Part shown: positions 1 to 6,656 of the stretch, one piece after another
How the letters are laid out: each line of letters starts with the position of its first letter
How positions within the stretch are numbered: the stretch's first letter is position 1
Assembly: GCA_017408985.1 (NCBI GenBank)
Contig: JAFQTO010000046.1
Span: 1 to 34,464, forward strand
Direction: 5' to 3'
DNA: 34,464 nt
From: Clostridia bacterium
GTDB taxonomy: Bacteria; Bacillota; Clostridia; Oscillospirales; Butyricicoccaceae
Notes under the pieces: generated by a model
What the model saw: the letters and a program-made list of their open reading frames with translations, nothing else
Told to the model about the DNA's origin: nothing
The model's database searches: none
Made by a program: the position numbers and the translations under genes

Positions 1-45
1 CTCATACCATAAACCGTTGCTTTCATCATAAATATACTTGTCCAT
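1..45 (-). CDS. N-terminal end of a TnpV-like transposon protein (partial)
   Basis: Only the first 15 codons are in the window (MDKYIYDESNGLWYE); the rest lies beyond the left edge. The ATG is the complement of 43-45 and has a GGAGG ribosome site about eight bases upstream (complement of 54-58). The N-terminus resembles, from memory, the small TnpV proteins carried on conjugative transposons of Clostridia. The surrounding 1-420 is visibly AT-richer than the rest of the window, which fits recently acquired DNA. Fifteen residues are too few for a firm family call. Confidence 0.45.
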   Translation of the reverse strand, partial: MDKYIYDESNGLWYE

Positions 46-262
46 TAAAAAATCCTCCGTTATAATATATTCGCACATATGTCACAGTTCTCCGATTGCC
101 ACACTCTGATATATCTTGTTATGAGATTTTCTTGCCCTTGATTTTGCCCTTATAAGTAGGCAGGGAAAGAGTAAACTTGTGTGAAATCATATAAAAGGAT
201 AAGTTGAACACATTGCGATAAATCCTTTATTTTCAAGGCTTTTGGAGGATTTTATTGATAAC
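46..262. other. AT-rich non-coding stretch, probable mobile-element flank
   Basis: No convincing gene is visible. On the minus strand it contains the leader of the TnpV-like gene, including an A+T-rich stretch before the GGAGG site. A 31-codon open frame ends at about 105 and contains a basic segment (RAKSRARKSHNK); it may be the tail of a lost gene or chance. Base composition differs strongly from the GC-rich chromosome to the right. Confidence 0.35.
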
Positions 263-406
263 CTATGGAGAGCAATAATCACTCATAATTTTATGGTTTT
301 CAAATTCCAGTTTGTCTAATAGGTCGTCTATGTGAATATAGTACTTCAAAGGATCAAAAAAATCAACGCAAAAAAGAACCGTAATAGGGATAACTTGGTA
401 TCCTAA
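263..406 (-). pseudogene. possible 3' remnant of an unknown gene
   Basis: On the minus strand a frame is open for 48 codons without a start codon of its own, ending at the TAG complementary to 263-265. Its last part reads as plausible protein (YYIHIDDLLDKLEFENHK). The upstream part overlaps the terminator inverted repeat at 375-416 and is closed by a TAA just beyond it. It may be the tail of a gene cut by insertion next to the tRNA locus, or chance. No family is recognised. Confidence 0.22.
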
Positions 407-418
407 TTACGGTTCTAA
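370..418 (-). terminator. intrinsic terminator behind the outermost tRNA-Ser 3' fragment
   Basis: An imperfect inverted repeat (AGAACCGTAAT ... ATTACGGTTCT, 375-416) is followed on the minus strand by six Ts (complement of 370-375). It lies directly after the tRNA 3'-end copy at 421-441. The three tRNA 3'-end copies are each followed by a different hairpin terminator. Confidence 0.65.
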
Positions 419-420
419 TT

Positions 421-567
421 TGGCGGAGATGGAGGGATTCGCCCGCCTGCGGGCGGAGCGGTGGTCGGCTCTGACTGCCACCGGCAGTCATTCACTACCG
501 ACCCTTCGAATCCCTCCATACAAACTCCATACCTAAACGCAAAAAAACACCCTGACGGGTGTTTTCT
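421..567. repeat. tRNA-Ser 3'-end repeat unit 1 (fragment, palindromes, inverted arm, terminator)
   Basis: 421-441 is a 21-base copy of the last bases of the tRNA-Ser gene (acceptor, CCA and T-arm side). 442-504 holds GC-rich hairpins: CGCCCG-CCTG-CGGGCG near 440-456 and GACTGCC-ACC-GGCAGTC near 472-489. 505-537 carries the T-arm sequence in inverted orientation, so that ATGGAGGGATTCG and CGAATCCCTCCAT can form a 13-bp stem around the insert. 505-537 is identical over 33 bases to 700-732. 541-567 is a hairpin terminator reading leftwards. Frames across this unit are artefacts, not genes. Confidence 0.7.
541..567 (-). terminator. intrinsic terminator within repeat unit 1
   Basis: On the minus strand AAACACCC-GTCA-GGGTGTTT is followed by a T-run. 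It sits just downstream of the tRNA 3'-end copy at 573-591. Confidence 0.65.
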
Positions 568-572
568 GCATT

Positions 573-766
573 TGGCGGAGATGGAGGGATTTTTCCGAGC
601 GCAGTAGCGCTCTCTCGCCTCGCTGCGCTCGTTGCCTCGTCGGCGAAAACAGTCCACCGGACTGTTTTCTTCCGCAAGCTTGCGCTTGCTCCCTCCTTGT
701 TCGAATCCCTCCATACAAACTCCATACCTAAAAACAAACAGACACCCTTACGGATGTCTGTCTGTT
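573..766. repeat. tRNA-Ser 3'-end repeat unit 2
   Basis: 573-591 matches 19 bases of the tRNA-Ser 3' end. 592-699 is filled with hairpins: GAGCGC-AGTA-GCGCTC near 598-613, a perfect 11-bp stem with loop ACC near 646-671, and CGCAAGCTTGCG. 700-732 is the inverted T-arm block, identical to 505-537. 732-766 is the terminator directly behind the intact tRNA. Unit 2 is built like unit 1 but its palindromic insert is different and longer. Confidence 0.7.
732..766 (-). terminator. intrinsic terminator of tRNA-Ser
   Basis: On the minus strand, three bases after the encoded CCA, ACAGACATCC and GGGTGTCTGT form a hairpin followed by a T-rich run. This is the natural terminator of the intact tRNA gene. 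Confidence 0.7.
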
Positions 767-768
767 TT

Positions 769-859
769 TGGCGGAGATGGAGGGATTCGAACCCCCGGGC
801 GGTTTGACCCGCCAACTGATTTCGAGTCAGCCTCGTTACGACCACTTCGATACATCTCC
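769..859 (-). tRNA. tRNA-Ser(CGA)
   Basis: Read on the minus strand, this is a complete class II tRNA. The acceptor stem GGAGATG pairs with CATCTCC, followed by discriminator G and an encoded CCA (complement of 769-771). The anticodon loop CTCGAAA gives anticodon CGA (serine, codon UCG). A long variable arm (about GCGGGTC/AACCGC) and a T-loop TTCGAAT follow. The length is 91 bases with CCA. The promoter is about 120 bases upstream, beyond an extra copy of the tRNA 5' end. Confidence 0.93.
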
Positions 860-964
860 GTATTAAGTTTTGTTGGATCATCTCGACTCGGGTTTTGATG
901 TTACTCACCGCGCTCGGCACCGGCAGCGCTCCCATCGCTCCCCGCTTCGATACATCTCCGTATT
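845..964. repeat. duplicated tRNA-Ser 5' end with GC-rich insert
   Basis: The 20-base sequence at 845-864 (5' end of the tRNA plus three flanking bases) is repeated exactly at 945-964, 100 bases away. The right-hand copy sits directly at the predicted transcription start, the left-hand copy belongs to the intact tRNA. The DNA between (865-944) includes GC-rich palindromic sequence. Its 902-914 block is, in reverse complement, identical over 13 bases to 19844-19856 in the hairpin array. Confidence 0.7.
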
Positions 965-980
965 GATTTTTGACCTATAT

Positions 981-1010
981 AGAATAACATTATTTGCATC
1001 GGTTTGTCAA
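981..1010 (-). promoter_or_regulatory. promoter of tRNA-Ser
   Basis: On the minus strand TTGACA (complement of 1005-1010) is followed after 18 bases by TATTCT (complement of 981-986). Transcription would begin near 974, just before the extra 5' tRNA fragment. Confidence 0.65.
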
Positions 1011-1078
1011 CAGAATTGTTGCAAAGAGGGCTGATAGATTATTTTGTTTTGATACTTTTATTATAGCATCTGTAGTGC

Positions 1079-1084
1079 TATAAT
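1079..1084 (+). promoter_or_regulatory. possible -10 element for the MATE gene
   Basis: A perfect TATAAT lies 51 bases before the chosen ATG. The -35 position carries only a weak TTTTAT at 1056-1061. Confidence 0.35.
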
Positions 1085-1134
1085 CATCTTGCAGGTATTA
1101 CACATCACGTTTACCATATTTTGAGGTGCAGGAT

Positions 1135-2523
1135 ATGACTCTTAAACGGTTTTTCGGGGACAGGGCTTTTTACAGGCGGATGTTTACGGTAGCGCTGCCT
1201 ATTATGATACAGAACGGCATCACCAACTTCGTCTCCTTGCTTGACAATATTATGGTGGGGCAGGTAGGCACCGTACAGATGAACGGTGTCGCCATATCCA
1301 ACCAGCTTCTGTTCGTATTTAACCTCTGCGTGTTCGGCGCGGTGGCAGGTGCGGGAATCTTTACCGCCCAGTATTACGGCTCGGGCGATCACGAAGGCGT
1401 GCGCAGCACCCTGCGCTACAAGCTTATGGCGGGCGTGCTGCTTTCGGGCGCGGGCGCTGTTATATTCTCGGTTTTCGGCAGAGAGCTTATTCAGTTGTTT
1501 CTGCGGGGCGAGGGCAGCATAGCCGATGCGGCGGCATCGCTGGAGTACGGCTACGAGTACCTGCTTATTATGCTTATCGGTATATTGCCATTTGCTCTGT
1601 CCAACGCATACAGCAGTACCCTGCGCGAGACCGGTCAGACTATGGTGCCCATGGTGGGCGGCATAATCGCTATCTTCGTCAATCTTATCCTTAACTACGT
1701 GCTTATCTTCGGCCGTTTCGGTGCGCCTCAGATGGGTGTTGCGGGTGCGGCAGTGGCAACGGTGGTATCCCGATACGCCGAGCTTGCTTTCGTTGCTCTG
1801 TGGGCGCATACCCATACCGTCAAAGTCCCATTCTTCAAGGGACTCTACCGCTCTATGCACATTCCCGGCCGTCTGCTGCGGCAGATACTTATCAAAGGCA
1901 GCCCCCTGCTCATCAACGAGTTTTTCTGGTCGGCCGGCCTGACCATCATCAATCAGAGCTACTCCACCTGCGGTCTGGACGTGGTGGCGGCGCAGAATAT
2001 CTCAAGCACCCTCTATAATCTGTCGGGCGTGGCGTATATGGCTATCGGAAACGCCGTGGGCATACTTATCGGGCAGATGCAGGGTATGGGGGAGAGGGAG
2101 GACGTCATCCGCGACTCTACCCGCAAGATGATAACCGCATCGGCTCTGTCCTGCACGCTGTTCGGCGGGCTTATGGCGGCGGTTTCGGGAGTGTTCCCGC
2201 TGTTTTACAACACCACCGACTCGGTGCGCTCTCTTGCCACCTCGCTTATCTGCATAAGTGCGGCGATAATGCCCTTCAACGCCATCACCCACGCATCCTA
2301 CTTTACCATCCGTTCGGGCGGCAAGACCCTGTTGACCTTTATCTTTGACAGCGGCTTTATGTGGGCGGTACCCGTGCCCCTTGCGTTGTGTCTGAGCAGG
2401 TTTACGGGCATCGGAATAGTGCCGCTGTACCTTATCTGCCATTTTGCCGACCTGCTCAAATGCGTCGTCGGACTATATATGCTTAAAAGCGGTACGTGGA
2501 TCAAAAATCTCACCGCCGAATAG
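1135..2523 (+). CDS. MATE family multidrug/toxin efflux transporter
   Basis: A 462-residue, strongly hydrophobic protein of about twelve membrane segments in two related halves, typical in length for MATE (NorM/DinF-type) cation-coupled drug exporters. The N-terminal part (LPIMIQNGITNFVSLLDNIM, then VGQVG) is characteristic of the family. The ATG at 1135 has GAGGTG six bases upstream; an in-frame GTG at 1126 has no ribosome site and is rejected. The gene follows the tRNA locus in the opposite direction and appears monocistronic, with a 76-base gap to the next gene. The substrate cannot be deduced. Confidence 0.9.
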   Translation: MTLKRFFGDRAFYRRMFTVALPIMIQNGITNFVSLLDNIMVGQVGTVQMNGVAISNQLLFVFNLCVFGAVAGAGIFTAQYYGSGDHEGVRSTLRYKLMAGVLLSGAGAVIFSVFGRELIQLFLRGEGSIADAAASLEYGYEYLLIMLIGILPFALSNAYSSTLRETGQTMVPMVGGIIAIFVNLILNYVLIFGRFGAPQMGVAGAAVATVVSRYAELAFVALWAHTHTVKVPFFKGLYRSMHIPGRLLRQILIKGSPLLINEFFWSAGLTIINQSYSTCGLDVVAAQNISSTLYNLSGVAYMAIGNAVGILIGQMQGMGEREDVIRDSTRKMITASALSCTLFGGLMAAVSGVFPLFYNTTDSVRSLATSLICISAAIMPFNAITHASYFTIRSGGKTLLTFIFDSGFMWAVPVPLALCLSRFTGIGIVPLYLICHFADLLKCVVGLYMLKSGTWIKNLTAE

Positions 2524-2599
2524 AAAAAACAAAAATATCTGGCAATCTTTTGCCGCTTGATGTAGAATATAACCAAGAACATCAAAAGGAGGCTTCCTT

Positions 2600-3337
2600 A
2601 TGTCCGATACAAAAATCACCGAGCAAGAAGTGCAGGAAACTGCCGTGAACCCTCTGTACTCCCTCCCCTCCGAGCTTGAGAAGCACGACAAAGACGCATA
2701 CCGCAGCTTCGTTCAGGATTGTATGAAAGAGAACCTGAACCACGCCCGTCATATCGAGAACGAGCGCCACAACTTCCTCAGCCTGCATCTGGTCGTTGTC
2801 GGCCTGTTTATGAGCGCCATACTCAGCCCCGATACCTCACCCTGGATATCTTTGATACTGAGCAGCGTTCTGCTTATGTTCAGCAATATTATGTTCGAGC
2901 TGTTCAAACGCTGGGACAGAGTTTATAACGCTCACATGGACACCGCCAAGCGCCTTGCCCGTATGATAGACAACGATTGCCACCAGCTTGACGAACCCAA
3001 GTTCTGCCCCATTGACGAGGACAGCACTCCGGGACATCATCCTAACTTCTTCTACTATTTTGACAACAACACGGGCAAAGCATCCCTTTCCGCCCGCGCC
3101 GAGCGCGAAGCAAAAAAGGCAAAAGACAAGGGCGAAAAGCCTGCTTTCAAGGACTACAAAGATCCTCCCTTCCGCGACAGCTGGCGCTTCGGCAAAAACG
3201 TCTACACCCGTACCCACGCTTTGTATCTGCGATTCTGCCATCTGGTATCCCTCATTGAGCTGATGGGTCTGGTACTTGCAATAGGCAGAATAATCAAGCA
3301 GACGGGACTGATCGATATTATAATGGAGATTATATGA
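2600..3337 (+). CDS. membrane protein of unknown function, coupled to a HAD phosphatase
   Basis: 245 residues with a start at an ATG preceded by AAAGGAGG. Hydrophobic segments at about 59-76 and 82-101 form a hairpin; a third lies at about 212-232. A long charged region (about 103-205, with a Lys/Glu/Ala-rich stretch near 163-183) separates them and probably faces the cytoplasm. I do not recognise the family; the layout recalls small two-helix sensor or SLATT-like proteins, but I see no diagnostic motif. The TGA overlaps the ATG of the next gene (ATGA, 3334-3337), so translation of the two is probably coupled. A weak promoter (TGGCAA, 17 bases, TAGAAT) lies at about 2540-2568. Confidence 0.7.
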   Translation: MSDTKITEQEVQETAVNPLYSLPSELEKHDKDAYRSFVQDCMKENLNHARHIENERHNFLSLHLVVVGLFMSAILSPDTSPWISLILSSVLLMFSNIMFELFKRWDRVYNAHMDTAKRLARMIDNDCHQLDEPKFCPIDEDSTPGHHPNFFYYFDNNTGKASLSARAEREAKKAKDKGEKPAFKDYKDPPFRDSWRFGKNVYTRTHALYLRFCHLVSLIELMGLVLAIGRIIKQTGLIDIIMEII

Positions 3338-4143
3338 GTTACAGACTGCTTGCACTTGATCTTGACGGCACTTTATTGATGCCCGACAAGACCGTCCCCG
3401 AGGACGTAAAAGCCGCCATTCACCGTCTGAAAGAGGCGGGAGTGATAGTCACCCTTGCCACGGGCAGAATGTACCCCACCGTGCAGAAATACGCGCTGGA
3501 GTTAGGTGTGACCGCTCCGCTGATCTGCTATAACGGTGCTTTGGTGCGTGATGCCGCAGGCAGCCCTCCGCTGCTTTATAAGCCCCTGCCAAAAGACCTG
3601 CAGGATGCCATCATCCGCTGCGGCGAAGAACGCGGCTGGTATCTGCAACTGTATCAGAACGATACGGTCTGCGCTGCCGAGATAGTGTGGGAGACCCTTG
3701 CCGACCCCGATGCCAAGACCCTGCCCCCCATAGCGCTGGGCAAGCTCAGCGAGGCAGCTCTCGACCCGTCGCCCAAGATGATGTCCATGTGCCCGCCCGA
3801 AGAGGTCAGTATGCGTACCGAAGCCTTTGACCGCGCCACGGGCAACCGTTTGTATATCGCATCCTCCACCCCCACTCTGGTAGAAATGATGCAGAAAGGC
3901 GTCTGCAAGTCCGAGGCGCTCAAGCTGCTGTGCGCACATTATAATGTCTCCCGTGAGCAGGTCGTGGTCTGCGGCGACAGCGGCAACGATGCCGATATGG
4001 TGGCTTGGGCAGGCTTGGGCTGTGCTATGGCAAACGGCACCGACGCACTTAAAGGTATCGCCGACTACGTATGCCGGCACTCCAACAGCTACGGCGTGCT
4101 TGAAGTCATGCACAAGTTCTTCCCCGAGGTTTTTGAACGATAA
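3334..4143 (+). CDS. Cof-type HAD-superfamily phosphatase
   Basis: 269 residues, the usual length for class IIB (Cof/YwpJ/YidA) HAD hydrolases, which remove phosphate from sugar phosphates or nucleotides in the cytosol. Motif I is LDLDGTLL with nucleophile Asp9 and acid/base Asp11. Motif II is ATGR at 42-45. Motif III is Lys192, and motif IV is GDSGNDADM with Asp215 and Asp219. The cap lies between motifs II and III. The ATG overlaps the stop of the upstream membrane protein gene. An intrinsic terminator follows 15 bases after the stop. Confidence 0.92.
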   Translation: MSYRLLALDLDGTLLMPDKTVPEDVKAAIHRLKEAGVIVTLATGRMYPTVQKYALELGVTAPLICYNGALVRDAAGSPPLLYKPLPKDLQDAIIRCGEERGWYLQLYQNDTVCAAEIVWETLADPDAKTLPPIALGKLSEAALDPSPKMMSMCPPEEVSMRTEAFDRATGNRLYIASSTPTLVEMMQKGVCKSEALKLLCAHYNVSREQVVVCGDSGNDADMVAWAGLGCAMANGTDALKGIADYVCRHSNSYGVLEVMHKFFPEVFER

Positions 4144-4158
4144 ACCGAGAAATTAAAA

Positions 4159-4195
4159 CAGGCAGTCTGCATAACGCAGACTGCCTGATATTTTT
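4159..4195. terminator. bidirectional intrinsic terminator
   Basis: CAGGCAGTCTGC-ATAAC-GCAGACTGCCTG is a perfect 12-bp stem (4159-4187). It is followed by ATATTTTTA on the plus strand and preceded by an A-rich run. It separates the convergent HAD phosphatase and MmcQ genes. Confidence 0.85.
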
Positions 4196-4562
4196 ATCTG
4201 ACTCTCTTTTTGCTTTGGGTCAGCTCGAAGCTTACACGGGTAAGAAACTCCGCCGTTTGCACGCTTGCGTCGGGAAGAATCAGAGACACCCAATGCAGCT
4301 TATTCATATGATAGGCAGGGTATACCCCGTCGCCCGGGCCAAATGAGCCTGCCATTACGGGCGGTAGTTTGAGATTGACCACCGCTATCTGCCCGTCGCT
4401 GTTTTGCCCGAATTTGCGCCGGGACAGGTGCATAACGATAGCGTACCACTTGCGGCTGTCTTTGTGCCGCAGTACCGCCGTCTCAAAATCCCCCTCAAAG
4501 GGGTAGTCGGGCATCGTGCCGAATTCTTGAGTGCAAAAGTCAAAAAACTCCCGCTCGGTCAA
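4194..4562 (-). CDS. MmcQ/YjbR family protein
   Basis: 122 residues matching the small MmcQ/YjbR fold (CyaY-like, DNA-binding in some reports). Visible family features are an N-terminal helix with YPFEGD, the KWYAIVMHLSRRKFG strand pair, the VVNLKLPP segment and HMNKLHWVSLIL near the end. The start is TTG (complement of 4560-4562): an in-frame TAG lies three codons upstream, and GGGAGG is ten bases before the TTG. It lies 27 bases behind the M20 peptidase gene and probably shares its transcript. The physiological role is unknown. Confidence 0.8.
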   Translation of the reverse strand: MTEREFFDFCTQEFGTMPDYPFEGDFETAVLRHKDSRKWYAIVMHLSRRKFGQNSDGQIAVVNLKLPPVMAGSFGPGDGVYPAYHMNKLHWVSLILPDASVQTAEFLTRVSFELTQSKKRVR

Positions 4563-4589
4563 ATCTCCCTAACCTCCCGTGCCGCAGGC

Positions 4590-5714
4590 TTATTTGTTGT
4601 CTGCCAGATCCTTGATAAGTACCTGCGACAGCTCAAAGAAGGGCAGGATGGTGTCTATCAGCAGATATTCGTCTCTGGAGTGGCAGTCGTCGCCCTCGGG
4701 GCCCAGACCGTCAAGACAGATAGGTCCGTGAGGTGCGATGCGGTTTGCGTCGGACATACCGCCGCGGGCTTTGTACTTGATGTCGATGCCCTTGCTGTGG
4801 CACAGCTTTTCGATGTGCTCAAAATACTTTTTGCCCTCCTCGGTGGGGTTGAGGGGAGGACTTACGCGATAGCGGAGCATATTTACCTGAATGCCGCGCT
4901 CCTGCGCGCCTGCCTTCAGTTTTTCGATGGTATCCTCCACGCGCTTGACCTCGTCGGGGTTGGACAGACGTACGCTTACTTCGATCTTTGCGTGGTCGGC
5001 GACTACGTTGACCTTGGTGCCGCCGCCTGCAACGCCTACGTTGACCGTGGTATCGCGCTCCTCGCTCTGCAGCTCGTCCAGCGCAACGATCCATTTTGCC
5101 ATTTCGCTTATAGCGCTCTTCGCGCCGTTTGTAAACACGAATCCGCAGTGCCCTGCTTTGCCGATAAACTCGGCAACAAAGCCTACACAGCCCTTGCGCT
5201 GATTGCAGAGGGTAGTGTTTGAGCCGCCGGACTCGTATACGAATGCGTAATCGCACTTCTGTGCGTAGGAGCGGTACAGAGGCTCGGAGAAGAAGCTGCC
5301 CGTCTCCTCGTCGGGGTTGAATACGACCACGATGTTGAGCTTGTCGTTTATCTCCTCGGGCAGCTCACGCATCAGATGATACATCAGCAGAGTGCCGTTG
5401 GTCATATCCGAAACACCGGGGCCGTAAGCCACGTTGCCCTCGATTCTGAAGGGCCATTCGGCGCAGGTGCCTTTGGGGAAAACGGTGTCAAGATGACCTA
5501 TAAGCATCAGGTCGTAGTGGTCGGCTTCTCTGTTGGTGCAGATAACGCAGGGGCCTGCCTTGGGCGCAAGATCGTGGTACTCCACGTTCCAGCCTATTTC
5601 ACGGAAACCGTCGGCAAAAAAGTCTGCAACTTTCTTGATGCCTTCGGGATCGTCCGAGCAGCTGTCAATATTGGTCAGGTATTCAAGCTGATCAAGATAG
5701 GTATTAAGATCCAT
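4590..5714 (-). CDS. M20 family metallopeptidase (carboxypeptidase G2-like)
   Basis: 374 residues. Cytosolic di-zinc M20 peptidases cleave C-terminal amino acids or acyl-amino acids. Visible ligands and catalytic residues are His74 and Asp76 (GHLDTVFP), Asp103 (GPGVSDM), the Glu136-Glu137 pair (DEETGS), Glu161 and the late His in DDCHSRD. GHLDTVFPKGT plus the GPGVSDM block is closest to the glutamate carboxypeptidase (CPG2) branch. The lid/dimerisation domain (about 180-290) is present. ATG with CGGAGG upstream. First gene of a two-gene operon behind a good promoter. The substrate is not predictable. Confidence 0.88.
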   Translation of the reverse strand: MDLNTYLDQLEYLTNIDSCSDDPEGIKKVADFFADGFREIGWNVEYHDLAPKAGPCVICTNREADHYDLMLIGHLDTVFPKGTCAEWPFRIEGNVAYGPGVSDMTNGTLLMYHLMRELPEEINDKLNIVVVFNPDEETGSFFSEPLYRSYAQKCDYAFVYESGGSNTTLCNQRKGCVGFVAEFIGKAGHCGFVFTNGAKSAISEMAKWIVALDELQSEERDTTVNVGVAGGGTKVNVVADHAKIEVSVRLSNPDEVKRVEDTIEKLKAGAQERGIQVNMLRYRVSPPLNPTEEGKKYFEHIEKLCHSKGIDIKYKARGGMSDANRIAPHGPICLDGLGPEGDDCHSRDEYLLIDTILPFFELSQVLIKDLADNK

Positions 5715-5751
5715 AACAAAAACCTCCGTTTTGGTAAATATTATCGATTAT

Positions 5752-5780
5752 ATTATAATATTTCGCGCCCTTTATTGCAA
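5752..5780 (-). promoter_or_regulatory. promoter of the M20 peptidase-mmcQ operon
   Basis: On the minus strand TTGCAA (5775-5780) is followed after 17 bases by TATAAT (complement of 5752-5757). It is back to back with the epimerase promoter; both use TTGCAA as -35. Confidence 0.7.
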
Positions 5781-5787
5781 CCTTTGT

Positions 5788-5815
5788 TTGCAATATACAC
5801 GGGATATGTTATAAT
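5788..5815 (+). promoter_or_regulatory. promoter of the TIM-barrel epimerase gene
   Basis: TTGCAA (5788-5793), a 16-base spacer and TATAAT (5810-5815), 31 bases before the ATG. Confidence 0.65.
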
Positions 5816-5845
5816 TCTGTCAACAGGACTCATTTTGGAGGCATT

Positions 5846-6592
5846 ATGACAAAAGACCGTATATATCTGTCCACCATAGCAGGGGACGCAGTCGATCTCG
5901 CAGAGGAAAATGGCTTCGGGCTTGAAATAGCCGAATACTGCACGCCCTGGAATATGGACGAAAGGTATGAAATAACCCACCAGAAGGTGCAAAGCAAACT
6001 GCAAAATATCCCCTCATGCCTGCTCCACGCACCTTTCAACGAGCTGTTTCCCTGCGCTATAGACCCCAAAGCGCGCCATCTTGCCGCCTGCCGCTACCGT
6101 CAGGCGCTGGCGATCGCCGCAGAGTACGGCGCCAAAAAGGTCATCATCCACTCGGGCTATTACGAAAAAATGTACTACCCCGTGTGGTTCGTAAACGAGA
6201 GTGTCAAGTTCTGGCGTGAATTTATGCAGAGCTATACGGGCAGCGCCGTTATATGTCTGGAGAACGTTTTTGAGCAGGACCCCCGTATGCTCTCGGATAT
6301 AGTGGGGCAGGTGGGGGACAGCCGTCTGCGTATGTGTCTGGACATCGGTCACGCCAACGCCTATTCGGATGCGCCGCTGAGTGAGTGGCTGGACTGCGGC
6401 GGTCAGCTTATCTCGCATCTGCATATACACAACAACGACGGGGTAAGCGACAGACACGATGCCATCGACTGCGGAAGTATCGACATGGCGGCTTTTCTGC
6501 GTGAGGCGGAGCAAAAATGCAAGGATTTCACCTGCACTCTTGAGGTCAGGCAGGCACGCCCCTCCTGCGCCGCCCTTGAAAAAATGCTGTAA
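5846..6592 (+). CDS. sugar phosphate isomerase/epimerase (xylose isomerase-like TIM barrel)
   Basis: 248 residues with the pattern of the AP-endonuclease-2/xylose-isomerase-like barrel. Metal or catalytic candidates sit at strand ends: His61 (LLHAPF), His102 (VIIHSG), Glu139 (CLENV), Asp166 and His169 (CLDIGHAN), His191/193/195 (HLHIHNND), Asp202/His204 and Glu233 (TLEV). Members act as sugar or keto-acid isomerases/epimerases, or in some cases endonuclease IV. The HLHIHNNDG and LDIGHAN motifs are shared by both, so the reaction is open. ATG with TTTGGAGG upstream. Monocistronic: own promoter and a strong terminator. Confidence 0.82.
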   Translation: MTKDRIYLSTIAGDAVDLAEENGFGLEIAEYCTPWNMDERYEITHQKVQSKLQNIPSCLLHAPFNELFPCAIDPKARHLAACRYRQALAIAAEYGAKKVIIHSGYYEKMYYPVWFVNESVKFWREFMQSYTGSAVICLENVFEQDPRMLSDIVGQVGDSRLRMCLDIGHANAYSDAPLSEWLDCGGQLISHLHIHNNDGVSDRHDAIDCGSIDMAAFLREAEQKCKDFTCTLEVRQARPSCAALEKML

Positions 6593-6608
6593 AACCGAAT
6601 ACCAAGTA

Positions 6609-6645
6609 AAAAAGCTTCATCACAGGCTGATGAAGCTTTTTCTTA
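6609..6645. terminator. bidirectional intrinsic terminator
   Basis: AAAAAGCTTCATCA and TGATGAAGCTTTTT form a perfect 14-bp stem around a five-base loop, with A-run and T-run on either side. It separates the convergent epimerase and galE genes. Confidence 0.85.
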
Positions 6646-6656
6646 TATTGCACTTT

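Noticed and set aside
495-935. Open reading frames of 60-146 codons across the tRNA-Ser locus
   Set aside because: They run through the tRNA, its repeats and terminators; peptides of the GGDGGIRTP/WRDSN type are familiar translation artefacts of tRNA genes.
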